DNA of 64,000 nucleotides from the NCBI RefSeq assembly GCF_900101905.1, contig NZ_FNAJ01000012.1, positions 62,001-126,000 of the forward strand. Direction: 5' to 3'. This DNA is from Myxococcus virescens. Its GTDB lineage: Bacteria > Myxococcota > Myxococcia > Myxococcales > Myxococcaceae. Numbering within the stretch: position 1 is the stretch's first letter; each line of letters opens with the position of its first letter. Below the pieces are notes generated by a model. The model saw only the letters and a program-made list of their open reading frames with translations. It did no database searches and was not told the origin of the DNA. This document shows positions 38,588-50,015 of this stretch, one piece after another. Made by a program: the position numbers and the translations under genes.

Positions 38588-39328
38588 ATGCGCTTGATTT
38601 CATTTGCTTTGAGCCTCCTCCTGAGCCTGCCTGCCTGGGGGGCTGAGGCCTCCCTGTTGTCGGAGCTTGACGCGCTGTACGCGAAGCGCGGCGAGTCCGG
38701 TGGGGAGAAGGCCTACGAGGGGGCCTTGAAGACGGCGCTGGACGCCGCGCCGGAGGACTACGAGCTGGTCTGGCGCAAGGCGCGCATCCTTCAGTGGCAG
38801 GCGGACGGGGCGGCCAATGAGAAGCTCAAGAAGGTGCTGGGCCGCCAGACGTGGGATTGGGGTGAGAAGGCGGTGAAGCTCAACCCCGCCCGGGTGGAGG
38901 GCCACTACTACGCGGCCACCGGCATCGGCGCCTACTCCCAGGCCGTGGGCATCATGAAGGCGCTGGGCGAGGGGCTCGAGGGCAAGTTCAACGAGCGGCT
39001 GGACAAGGCCATCCAGATTGACCCGGGCTACGACCGGGGCGCGCCGCTGCTGGCCAAGGGCCGCTACTACTACGAGCTGCCCTGGCCCAAGCGCGACCTG
39101 GCGAAGTCCGCCAGCCTCTACGAAAAGTCCATCGCGAAGCACCCGCAGATGCTGCGCGCCTACTACTTCCTGGCGGAGACGCTCCTCAAGGACGGCAAGG
39201 CCGCGAAGGCGCGCGAGGCCATTCAAAAGGTGAAGCAAGGCAGCATCGCGTACGACCCCGCGGAAGGGCGGCGCGTGCAGGAGTGGTCCAGGAAAGTCGA
39301 AGCCGATATCGAGAAGGAGCTCAGATGA
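38588..39328 (+). CDS. Exported TPR-like protein upstream of the acyl-CoA ligase
   Basis: 246 residues from MRLISFALSLLLSLPAWGA at 38588, a clear signal peptide. The mature part is helical with TPR-like repeats (EDYELVWRKARILQWQADGA; KSASLYEKSIAKHPQMLRAY). Resembles the mitochondrial-RMD/TRAP-associated TPR proteins that sit near membranes. Stop overlaps the start of the ligase gene (ATGA), so the two form an operon. A periplasmic helper in lipid handling is a guess. Confidence 0.75.
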   Translation: MRLISFALSLLLSLPAWGAEASLLSELDALYAKRGESGGEKAYEGALKTALDAAPEDYELVWRKARILQWQADGAANEKLKKVLGRQTWDWGEKAVKLNPARVEGHYYAATGIGAYSQAVGIMKALGEGLEGKFNERLDKAIQIDPGYDRGAPLLAKGRYYYELPWPKRDLAKSASLYEKSIAKHPQMLRAYYFLAETLLKDGKAAKAREAIQKVKQGSIAYDPAEGRRVQEWSRKVEADIEKELR

Positions 39329-41187
39329 GGGCAGAGAATCAGGTAGCGGCTCCCGCTACCGCGGGGGGGGATGCGACGCTCGTCCAACTGCTCATTCAGC
39401 GCGCGAAGAACGCGTCGACGGTGGGCGCAAGCCACAAGAAGGACGGCCGCTGGCAGGACGTCACCTTCGCCCAGTTCCTGGACGAGGTGAAAGCGCTCTC
39501 CGCGGGCCTGGTTGCCCAGGGGGTGAAGCCCGGGGACCGAGTGGCGATTTTCGCGAACACCAGTCTGCAGTGGCTCATCTGCGATGTGGCCATCAGCGCC
39601 GCGCAGGCCATCACCGTCCCCATCTATGCGTCCAACACGCCGGATGAGTGCCGGTACATCCTCAACCACTCCGAGACGACGCTCGTCTTCGTGGACAACG
39701 ACGAGAAGGACGCCCGGCAGGCGGGCCGGCTCACGCGCCTGCGCCAGAAGCTGGCGGAGTGTCCGACGCTCCGCCGCATCGTCGCCTTCGAGGGCCCCGT
39801 CGCCGGTGGCACCGAGCTGTCACTCGCCGACGTCGTCGCCCAGGGCCGCACCGAGCACGCCGCCCGTCCGGACGACTTCGAGGCGCGGGTGGCGGGCGTG
39901 TCCATGGAGGACACCGCCTCCATCATCTACACCTCCGGCACGACGGGGGACCCCAAGGGCGTCATCCTCACGCACCGCAACTGGGCCTTCGAGGCGAAGG
40001 CCGCCCAGTCGGTGGGGATGATGGTGCCCTCTGACTCGGTGATGCTGTTCCTGCCGCTGGCACACGTCTTCGCGCAGGTGGTGAAGGCCGCCTGGCTGAG
40101 CATGGGTTACCGGCTCGTCGTCGCGGAGTCGGTGGACAAGCTGCTCGCCAACCTGGTGGAGACGCGTCCCTCGGTGCTGCCGTCGGTGCCGCGCGTCTTC
40201 GAGAAGGTCTACAACAACGTGGTGGCCAACGGCTCGGCAGCCCCAGGGCTCAAGGGCCGGCTCTTCCGCTGGGCCTTCAAGCTGTTCGACGAGTACGTCG
40301 AGGCGCGCAGCCAGGGGCGCGAGTACGCCACCCTGGGCTTCGCGTTGGCGAAGAAGCTGGTGTTCTCCAAGGTGCACGCGGCCATCAGCGAGAAGCTGGG
40401 CGGCAACATGCGCGTGTTCATCTCCGGCGGCGCGCCCCTGTCTCCGAAGATCGGCTACTTCTTCGACCTGCTGGGCCTCAAGGTGCTGGAGGGCTACGGC
40501 CTGACGGAGACGTGCGCCGGCACCACCGTCAATCGCGAGCACAACATCAAGATTGGCAGCGTGGGCGCGCCCGTGCCGGGCATGGAGGTGATGATTGCCT
40601 CCGACGGCGAAATCCTCATCCGCGGCCCGGCCGTCATGAAGGGGTACTACAAGAACCCCGAGGCCACGGCGGAGGCCATCGACGCGGAGCACTGGTTCCA
40701 CACCGGTGACATCGGCGAGCTGGACGCGGACAACTACCTGCGCATCACCGACCGCAAGAAGGACCTCATCGTCACCGCGGGCGGGAAGAACGTGGCGCCG
40801 CAGAACCTTGAGAACGCCCTCAAGACGCACGCCATCATCAGTCAGGCCATGGTGTACGGCGACAAGCGGCCGTACTTGGTGGTGCTCATCACCGTGTCGG
40901 AGGAGGGCGCGCGCAAGCTCCTCCAGGACCAGGGCGCCCCCGTGGGCAGTTACGCGGACAATGCCCGTCGCCCAGAGGTCCAGGCGGCGGTGAAGGCCGC
41001 GGTGGATCAGGTCAACACGCAGCAGCCACCCTACGCCACGCTCAAGCGCTTCACCGTGCTGGAGAACGACTTCAGCCAGGAGACGGAGGAGCTGACGCCC
41101 AAGCTCAGCGTGAAGCGGAAGGTCTGCATCCAGAAGTACAAGGCGCAGCTCGACCGGATGTACGAAGGCACCACCGTGGTCGACTGA
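39325..41187 (+). CDS. Long-chain acyl-CoA synthetase (AMP-forming)
   Basis: 620 residues from the ATG at 39325. Activates fatty acids to acyl-CoA with ATP. AMP-binding motif IIYTSGTTGDPKGVILTH, motif YGLTETCAGTTVN, and the hinge/adenylate region WFHTGDIGELDADNYLRITD followed by RKKDLIVTAGGKNVAPQ. The length and the insertion between the two halves match the FAA1/LACS-like bacterial group (about 600 residues) rather than E. coli FadD (561). No signal peptide. It ends with a helical segment, ELTPKLSVKRKVC. A convergent tatA follows. Confidence 0.94.
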   Translation: MRAENQVAAPATAGGDATLVQLLIQRAKNASTVGASHKKDGRWQDVTFAQFLDEVKALSAGLVAQGVKPGDRVAIFANTSLQWLICDVAISAAQAITVPIYASNTPDECRYILNHSETTLVFVDNDEKDARQAGRLTRLRQKLAECPTLRRIVAFEGPVAGGTELSLADVVAQGRTEHAARPDDFEARVAGVSMEDTASIIYTSGTTGDPKGVILTHRNWAFEAKAAQSVGMMVPSDSVMLFLPLAHVFAQVVKAAWLSMGYRLVVAESVDKLLANLVETRPSVLPSVPRVFEKVYNNVVANGSAAPGLKGRLFRWAFKLFDEYVEARSQGREYATLGFALAKKLVFSKVHAAISEKLGGNMRVFISGGAPLSPKIGYFFDLLGLKVLEGYGLTETCAGTTVNREHNIKIGSVGAPVPGMEVMIASDGEILIRGPAVMKGYYKNPEATAEAIDAEHWFHTGDIGELDADNYLRITDRKKDLIVTAGGKNVAPQNLENALKTHAIISQAMVYGDKRPYLVVLITVSEEGARKLLQDQGAPVGSYADNARRPEVQAAVKAAVDQVNTQQPPYATLKRFTVLENDFSQETEELTPKLSVKRKVCIQKYKAQLDRMYEGTTVVD

Positions 41188-41215
41188 GGCCTACGCCACG
41201 CACAGGGCAAATGCG

Positions 41216-41258
41216 AACGCCCGGCCCACCCCGTGTTCCAGGGGGCGGCTCGGGCGTT
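41216..41258. terminator. Bidirectional hairpin between acyl-CoA ligase and tatA
   Basis: AACGCCCG (41216-41223) and CGGGCGTT (41251-41258) form an 8-bp perfect stem, extended by GCC/GGC inside. The only strong inverted repeat in the 127-bp convergent gap. Confidence 0.45.
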
Positions 41259-41314
41259 GCGCGTTTCAGGGCACTGCTCACGTCCTGCCGGGAGGCACGC
41301 CACCCGGCGGCGGC

Positions 41315-41560
41315 TCAGACGTGGCCGCTGGGCGTCTGGCTCTTGGTGACGTCGTTCTGCACGCCGGTGCTGCTGGAGAGCGTCCCGGCGCCCTTCTTGT
41401 CCCCAGGGGCCGCCGCGTCCTCGCCCTCACCGCCAAAGCCGCGCTTGAAGTTGCGGATCGCACTTCCCAGCGAAGAGCCCAGCTGTGGCAGGCGCGACGC
41501 TCCGAACAGGAGCAGCAGCACCCCCATGATCAGCAGGATTTCCATTCCCTTCAAACCCAT
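41315..41560 (-). CDS. tatA: Twin-arginine translocase subunit TatA/E
   Basis: 81 residues from MGLKGMEILLIMGVLLLLFG at 41560, with AAGGAG 7 nt upstream. Typical layout: one N-terminal membrane helix, the hinge FGASRLPQLGSSLGSAIRNF forming the amphipathic helix, and a disordered polar tail (GDKKGAGTLSSSTG). Part of the pore that exports folded proteins; TatB/TatC are not in this window, so this is an orphan tatA. Confidence 0.93.
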   Translation of the reverse strand: MGLKGMEILLIMGVLLLLFGASRLPQLGSSLGSAIRNFKRGFGGEGEDAAAPGDKKGAGTLSSSTGVQNDVTKSQTPSGHV

Positions 41561-41636
41561 CACTCGGCTCCTTCGCGAAGACGCCAAGGAGCATACCGAT
41601 GGGCGCCGCCGACCGCCAGCAAGACCAGCGGGCGAT

Positions 41637-42620
41637 TCAAGCCTGCATGGTTGCTGGAGAACCGAGCGCCGCGGCGGGGGCCTGGGCCAGGGTGAGGAAG
41701 AGGGTGCTGCCACCTCGGTCCGACTCGACGCCCACGCTGCCCCCGTGGGCCTCCACCTCCTGCCGGGCCAGGTAGACGCGCAAGGGGTCCTCCAGCCGCT
41801 TCTCCCGGAAGGCGCGCTCCTCGCGCTGGAAGACGGCGGCGGCGTCCTCATCCGTCAGGGGTGCCCCGTCCCGGCGGACCTCCACGCGCACCCGGGGTGC
41901 GAAGTCGCGGATGCCCAGGCGGATGACCTCACCCGGTTGGGCGCGGGCCAATTGGTACTGAATGAAAGACTCCACGGCGTGTTGGATGCGGGCCCCGTCC
42001 ACGATGACCTCGGGCACCGCCTGCGCCGGATTCAGGCCCAACACGAGCGCCACCTGGGCCGCCGAGGCCGCGGCGCGCTGCCGCTCCACCGCCGCGTCCA
42101 GCAGGGGCAGCAGGGATTGGCGCTCCTGCTCGCAGGGCAGGGAGCCCAGGTCCGCCCGGCTGGCGTCGAAGAAGTCCTGGGAGAAGGCCAGCGAGCGGTC
42201 CGCGTTGCGGAGGATGGTCTCCAGGCCGCGCTGCACCTTGGCCTCCAGGGGCACGCGGCCGTTGAGCAGCAGGGCCGCGTATGAGCGCACGTTGGCCAGT
42301 GAGCCGCGCAGGTCATGCGACGCCATGGACAGGTAGCGCACGCGCCGCCGCACCCCGGCCTCGTCCCACACCAGGGGCGACGTCCACAGCAGCAGCGCGC
42401 CGTCCTCCAGCGTCTCCTCGCCCGCCATCAGCACCTGGCCGTCCCGCTCCCAGAGGCTGCCGCTCCCAGGGCGCCGCTGGAAGCCCGCCACCGCCATGAG
42501 CTCCGGCAGGGAGTCCACGCGGCTGGGGAGCGCCTCCAGGCCGAGCTGCCTCAGCAGCGAGCGTCCGAGCAGGCGCGGGCTGCCTCCACGAGGCAGGAGT
42601 AGAAGCCCGGGTGCCGCCAT
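41637..42620 (-). CDS. Atypical histidine kinase-like protein
   Basis: 327 residues from the ATG at 42620. No membrane segment. An N-terminal region of about 85 residues of PAS-like size precedes the dimerisation/phosphoacceptor helix with the H-box MASHDLRGSLANVRSYAAL (H102). The C-terminal ATPase part keeps a G2-like end (HGGSVGVESDRGGSTLFL), but the N-box is degenerate (ARIQHAVESFIQYQLA; no canonical Asn) and no clear DxGxG G1 box is seen. It may thus be a weak or inactive kinase. A receiver-only protein is encoded divergently 190 bp away. Confidence 0.75.
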   Translation of the reverse strand: MAAPGLLLLPRGGSPRLLGRSLLRQLGLEALPSRVDSLPELMAVAGFQRRPGSGSLWERDGQVLMAGEETLEDGALLLWTSPLVWDEAGVRRRVRYLSMASHDLRGSLANVRSYAALLLNGRVPLEAKVQRGLETILRNADRSLAFSQDFFDASRADLGSLPCEQERQSLLPLLDAAVERQRAAASAAQVALVLGLNPAQAVPEVIVDGARIQHAVESFIQYQLARAQPGEVIRLGIRDFAPRVRVEVRRDGAPLTDEDAAAVFQREERAFREKRLEDPLRVYLARQEVEAHGGSVGVESDRGGSTLFLTLAQAPAAALGSPATMQA

Positions 42621-42809
42621 GTCGCCTGCTTTCAGCTCCCCCTCGCTCGCCACGTTCCACACCCCCAGTCCGTCAGGTCACGGAAAGGGTGGGCAGTAAC
42701 TGTCGGTTTTGCAACGTGGGCCCATGTCTGGCGGCGTGGGCGCATTTTCTTGCGCGGCCGTGTGGGAGGATGGTTGAAGAATCCCAGCGTCGCACCTCGG
42801 GAGACTGCT

Positions 42810-43223
42810 CTGACCTTGCACAATGCACAGCATGCGAGGGCCCCGGTGGTCCTGGTCGTCGATGATGACCCGGACATCCTGGAGGCCCTTTCAGAGATTC
42901 TGGAAGCCGAAGGCTTCGAAATCCGCCGGGCGCGGAACGGGAAGGAGGCGTTGGATCGGCTCGAGCCCGAACCGCCCAACCTCATCCTGTTGGACCTGAT
43001 GATGCCGGTGATGGACGGCTGGGAGTTCGCCCAGCGGATGCGGCAGAAGCCGCCCGAGGTGGCGCGCATCCCCCTCATCGTCCTGAGCGCGGACCGCAAT
43101 GTGGGCAGCAAGGCCGCCGACATTGGCGCGGTGGGGCATCTGGCCAAGCCGTTCGAACTCAACGATTTGTTGGACATGGTTCGCCGCTCGCTGAACCCCG
43201 CCGCCGCGTCCACCATCGCGTGA
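42810..43223 (+). CDS. Single-domain response regulator (receiver only)
   Basis: 137 residues if translation starts at the CTG at 42810, which GGGAG precedes; GTG at 42762 or TTG at 42816 are alternatives, so the start is uncertain. CheY-like receiver: acidic pair in VVLVVDDDPDILEALSEI, phosphoacceptor D62 in LILLDLMMPVMDGWEF, the Ser switch in IVLSADRN and the Lys in HLAKPFELNDLL. No output domain, so it must act on another protein. The divergent histidine kinase-like gene is the natural partner, but that kinase looks degenerate. Confidence 0.88.
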   Translation: MTLHNAQHARAPVVLVVDDDPDILEALSEILEAEGFEIRRARNGKEALDRLEPEPPNLILLDLMMPVMDGWEFAQRMRQKPPEVARIPLIVLSADRNVGSKAADIGAVGHLAKPFELNDLLDMVRRSLNPAAASTIA

Positions 43224-43242
43224 CAGATGCCGCATCCGTGTC

Positions 43243-43298
43243 TTGACCTGTCAGGGGGGCGCCATTACGGTCCCCCCTGTCTTTGATTTTCAAATCAA
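43243..43298 (+). promoter_or_regulatory. SCP2 gene promoter with GC hairpin and TTGATT-N4-AATCAA operator
   Basis: Candidate promoter TTGACC (43243-43248), 17 nt, TACGGT (43266-43271). It overlaps a perfect hairpin CAGGGGGG / CCCCCCTG (43252-43279), followed by a T-rich stretch that could terminate the receiver gene transcript. Just downstream, TTGATT-TTCA-AATCAA (43283-43298) is a palindrome sharing its half-sites with one upstream of the acyl-CoA dehydrogenase gene. Position after the -10 fits a repressor operator. Confidence 0.5.
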
Positions 43299-43320
43299 CG
43301 ATCAGGCCAAGGAGTGTGTC

Positions 43321-43644
43321 GTGAGCGCGAAGGACATCATCGAGAACCAGATTCCGGAGACCCTCAAGGCGAAGCCGGAGCTGGCGAAGGAAATCAACGC
43401 CGTCATCGTCTTTGACGTGTCGGGTGAGGGCGGCGGGAAGTGGACGCTGGACGCCACCAAGTCCGAGGGCTGGGTGACGGAAGGTGCGGCCGACAACGCG
43501 AAGATGACCATCTCCGTGAGCAACGACGACTTCGTGAAGATCCGCGAGAAGAAGCTCAACGCGCAGATGGCGGCCATGCAGGGCAAGCTGAAGTTCAAGC
43601 CCATGGACATGGGCCTCGCGATGAAGCTCGCGAAGCTGCTCTAA
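43321..43644 (+). CDS. SCP2 sterol/lipid-binding domain protein
   Basis: 107 residues, GTG start at 43321 with AAGGAG 8 nt upstream. A stand-alone SCP2 domain: VIVFDVSGEGGGKWTLDATK, TISVSNDDFVKIREKKLNAQ and the C-terminal FKPMDMGLAMKLAKLL. SCP2 proteins bind acyl-CoAs or sterol-like lipids and shuttle them to enzymes. Located 127 bp upstream of a CaiB/AMACR-type gene and preceded by the palindrome shared with the acyl-CoA dehydrogenase, it fits a fatty acyl-CoA pathway. Confidence 0.9.
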   Translation: MSAKDIIENQIPETLKAKPELAKEINAVIVFDVSGEGGGKWTLDATKSEGWVTEGAADNAKMTISVSNDDFVKIREKKLNAQMAAMQGKLKFKPMDMGLAMKLAKLL

Positions 43645-43771
43645 TTTCCGGCGGACTGGAGCTTTACGGGCGGACGCCGCCCGCTGGCTTCTGGCGCACG
43701 CGGCGCGTCTCCTTCACAGGGGCGCGCCGCAGTCGTTTCCACCTCCCCGTCGCTCGCTCCGAGGAATGCCC

Positions 43772-44944
43772 ATGTCGTCGCTCCCGCTCACAGGCCTGCG
43801 CGTGCTGGACTTGTCGCGCCTGCTGCCCGGCCCCTACGCCACCCTGGTGCTGGCAGACCTGGGCGCCACCGTGGACAAGGTGGAGGAGCCGGAGGGCGGG
43901 GACTACATCCGCCAGATGCCCCCCCTGCGGGATGACGTCAGCGGCCTGTTCTACGGCCTCAATCGGAACAAGCGCTCCCTGACGCTGAACCTGAAGCAGC
44001 CCGAGGGCCGCGAGGCGCTGAAGCGGCTGGTGCGCCACTACGACGTGCTGGTGGAGAGCTTCCGGCCCGGCGTCATGGACAAGCTGGGCGTGGGCGAGTC
44101 CGTGCTGCGCGCGGAGAACCCCCGGCTCATCTACTGCGCCATCTCCGGCTACGGGCAGACGGGGCCGGATCGGCTGAAGGCGGGGCATGACTTGAACTAC
44201 GCGGCCCGCGCCGGCCTGCTGGGCTACGGCGGTGAGGCCGGCGGCGCGCCCGCGTTTCCCGGCGTGCAGATGGGGGACATTGGCGGCGGCAGCCTCTTCG
44301 CGCTGGTGGGCATCCTGGCGGCGCTGCACGAGCGTGAGCGCACGGGGCAGGGGCGCTTCGTGGACGTGTCCATGACGGACGGCGCGCTGGCCTTCCTGCA
44401 CATGCACCTGGCGTCGCGCCTCTTCATGGGGACGGAAGGCGCCGCCCTTCAGCGGGGCAAGGATGCGCTCAACGGGGGCTACGCGTGCTACGGCCTGTAC
44501 CGCACGGCGGATGACCGGTGGCTCGCGGTGGGCGCGCTGGAGCCCAAGTTCTTCGCGGGCGTGTGTGAGCGGTTGGGGCGTCCGGAGCTGCTGGAGGACG
44601 CCTACGCCCCGGGCGAGCCCGGCGCGCGCGTGAAGGCGGAGCTGACGCGCCTGTTCGCCGAGCACCCACTGGCGTACTGGCAGGAGCGCTTCGCGGGCTC
44701 CGACCTCTGCATCGAGCCCGTGGCGGAAGGGGACGACGTGCTGAAGGACCCGCAGCTCCAGGCCCGGGGCCTCTTCGTGGAGACGGAGGACGCGGTGCTG
44801 GGCCGCAAGGTGACGCACCTGCTGACGCCGCTGCGCATGGGCGAGACGCCGCTGCGCGCGCCGCCCGCGCTGGGGCAGCACTCGCGGGAGATTCTGGAAG
44901 CGGCGGGCTTTACCGCGCAGGAGCTTGCGCGGCTGGGGCACTGA
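43772..44944 (+). CDS. CaiB/BaiF family protein, alpha-methylacyl-CoA racemase-like
   Basis: 390 residues. ATG at 43772 preferred (GAGGA 6 nt upstream) over the ATG at 43766, which overlaps the SD. Type III CoA-transferase fold: LRVLDLSRLLPGPYATLVLA, SGYGQTGPDRLKAGHDLNY, and the active-site Asp in GVQMGDIGGGSL. The His-Asp pair (AGHDLNYAA and MGDIGG) is characteristic of the racemase branch, which epimerises 2-methylacyl-CoAs in branched-chain fatty-acid breakdown. Its end overlaps the tail of the convergent gene by 35 bp. Confidence 0.9.
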   Translation: MSSLPLTGLRVLDLSRLLPGPYATLVLADLGATVDKVEEPEGGDYIRQMPPLRDDVSGLFYGLNRNKRSLTLNLKQPEGREALKRLVRHYDVLVESFRPGVMDKLGVGESVLRAENPRLIYCAISGYGQTGPDRLKAGHDLNYAARAGLLGYGGEAGGAPAFPGVQMGDIGGGSLFALVGILAALHERERTGQGRFVDVSMTDGALAFLHMHLASRLFMGTEGAALQRGKDALNGGYACYGLYRTADDRWLAVGALEPKFFAGVCERLGRPELLEDAYAPGEPGARVKAELTRLFAEHPLAYWQERFAGSDLCIEPVAEGDDVLKDPQLQARGLFVETEDAVLGRKVTHLLTPLRMGETPLRAPPALGQHSREILEAAGFTAQELARLGH

Positions 44945-46133
44945 CGGCGGGCGTCCGCCACAGGGCCTCGCCGCGCGCGGCGTGGCAGGTGTCGCCCAAC
45001 AAGTCCAACGCGAGCTGCGGCTGCCGTTCGGCCAGCGCTGACCATCCGTCAAAGGCGCCACCGGCTTCCAGCCGGCGCACGGTGTGCTCCAGGGCCGTGC
45101 GCGCCCGCTCCACCGTCTGCTGCTGGGCCTTCGTGGGCCGCCACCGGGTGTCGTCGCGGTAGCGGCCGAGCGTCTCCAGCAGGTGGCCCTGGAACTTTAG
45201 CATCTGCACCAGCAGGGGCAGCCGGTGCGCGAACGGCGCGTCGGCCAGCGCCGCCTCGTACTGCCGGCCTTCCGAGTCCAGCCGGTACAGCAGCACGTCC
45301 ACCTGCGCGTCCAGCCGCTTGCGCCACGCCTTGCGCACGGAGGCATGCCGGGCCCAGCCGGCCACGGCCTGGAAGTAGTGAAGCCCGCCGCACGGGTGGG
45401 CGTAGATGCCCTGCTTTCGCTTGGGGACCTGCGTCCGCCCCGCGCGCATCGCCGCGGACAGCTCGGCCTGGGCGGCTTCGAGCGTGGCGAGCGCGTCCCG
45501 CATCACCGCGTCGATGTGGACCGTCGTGCCCTCGCTGGTGCGGAACGTGGCGCCGGGCTCCATCGCCAGGGACAGGGCGTCCAGAGCCCAGGCACCCTCG
45601 GGATGGGCCACGAGCGAGGGGCGGAAGTCGAGCTGCAGCTGCTCCACCAGCGCCTGCACCATGACGGGGCCCCAGGACGCGTTGAAGCGGTGGCGCACCG
45701 GGTAGCCCGCGTGCAGCAGGCTCTTGAGCTGAAGGGCGGGGTGGGGCTCCACCGGCGTGCCGTTGGCGGTTCGGCTGTCGAAGAAGAGCCGCTGGGCGGC
45801 GGCGGGGGCGTGGGACGGGGGCGGCGTCCGGCGCAGGTAGCGCGCGATGATGGTGTCCGCAGCGGGCTGACCGTCGCGGGTGCGGAAGTCCCGGCCGTCC
45901 AGCGCCAGGCCATGGGCCAGCGCCCACGGGTTGTCAGGCGTGGCGGCCCACTGCCTGCACCGGGAGGCCAGCAGCGAGGACACGTCGGACGGAGGCGCCG
46001 CGCTCCCGGGGGCCCGCAGCTGGACGGTGGACGGCGCCACCGCGGGCCACGTCACCTCCGCACGCGCGCCAGCCGGGGCGGCGGCGCCCAGTCCCATGGT
46101 GAGGCTCACGAGGAGGATGGCGGTCATCGTCAT
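44910..46133 (-). CDS. Exported protein of unknown function
   Basis: 407 residues from MTMTAILLVSLTMGLG at 46133; signal peptide to about residue 24. A mainly helical protein with His-containing motifs HPCGGLHYFQAVAGWARH and TEGTTVHID-like segments, plus RFNASWGPVMVQALVEQL. No recognised family; no HExxH. The 3' end overlaps CaiB by 35 bp tail to tail. Probably single-gene. Confidence 0.7.
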   Translation of the reverse strand: MTMTAILLVSLTMGLGAAAPAGARAEVTWPAVAPSTVQLRAPGSAAPPSDVSSLLASRCRQWAATPDNPWALAHGLALDGRDFRTRDGQPAADTIIARYLRRTPPPSHAPAAAQRLFFDSRTANGTPVEPHPALQLKSLLHAGYPVRHRFNASWGPVMVQALVEQLQLDFRPSLVAHPEGAWALDALSLAMEPGATFRTSEGTTVHIDAVMRDALATLEAAQAELSAAMRAGRTQVPKRKQGIYAHPCGGLHYFQAVAGWARHASVRKAWRKRLDAQVDVLLYRLDSEGRQYEAALADAPFAHRLPLLVQMLKFQGHLLETLGRYRDDTRWRPTKAQQQTVERARTALEHTVRRLEAGGAFDGWSALAERQPQLALDLLGDTCHAARGEALWRTPAVSAPAAQAPAR

Positions 46134-46240
46134 GCGGTGGGCAGCCGGGGGGAGCTTATGCGCTCGGTCGCGCCAGCGACACCCGCGACGTCCTACGCGC
46201 GCCGACCCGAAGCATGGGCCGGCGCGCGTGAGGGTAAAGC

Positions 46241-46839
46241 TCAGCTCGCCTGGGAGTCGCCGCTGGCCGATTCCGCCTCGGCTGTCAGGCGCGCCAGCAT
46301 CCGCTCCAGGATGCCGAACACCGCGTCGCGGTCCTCGGGACTCATCAGGCTCAGCACGCGCCGCAGGCTCGCGTCCATGCCCCGGTCGATGCGGGCGAAG
46401 ACGCTGCTGCCCTGCTCGGTGAGGCGCACGACGACGGCGCGCCGGTCCTCCACGTCCCGGGTCCGCTCCACCAGACCCATGCTCTCCAGGCGGTCCACCA
46501 CACCGGTGATGGTCTTCCGGGTGATGCCCACCCGCAGGGCCAGGACGCCCACCTGCACCGGACCGTCGTTGCCCAGCCACGACAGCGCATGCATCTGCGT
46601 GGGCGTGAGCTGGAGGTCCTCGCAGATGCCCGCCAGCGGGTTCTTCAGGGAGCGGTAGAGGCTGAACTCAATCAGCAACTCGTGAAGGCGCCGCGACTCG
46701 GGCGTGGAGGCCTCGACGTCTTCCTCCATCAGACCGTGGCTCTCCTCGGAGCCACCGTCCTCGGGAGGGTCCTGGCCCTCCGTGCCCGCGGCGCCGCGCC
46801 GATTCGCGAGCGCGGCCGGTTTGTCATCCGGCCGCCGCA

Positions 46840-46840
<1 letters not shown>
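46241..46840 (-). CDS. MarR family transcriptional regulator of the efflux operon
   Basis: 199 residues. Start at 46840 shares one base with the RND stop (TGATG), the basis for choosing this start over the later MEEDVEAS. About 45 acidic, Gly-rich residues precede the MarR domain: LTPTQMHALSWLGNDGPVQV, VLALRVGITRKTITGVVDRL (recognition helix) and the wing RTRDVEDRRAVVVRLT. As last gene of the RND operon it probably autoregulates the operon; a 23-bp palindrome upstream of the first gene (51232-51254) is the likely site. Confidence 0.9.
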
Positions 46841-49980
<3,140 letters not shown>

Positions 49981-50015
49981 TCAGGAGCTCCGAACTTGAG
50001 AGGGGAGGGCAGGCG

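Noticed and set aside
41188-41314. Possible small RNA between the acyl-CoA ligase and tatA
   Set aside because: Only a terminator-like inverted repeat is visible; no promoter.
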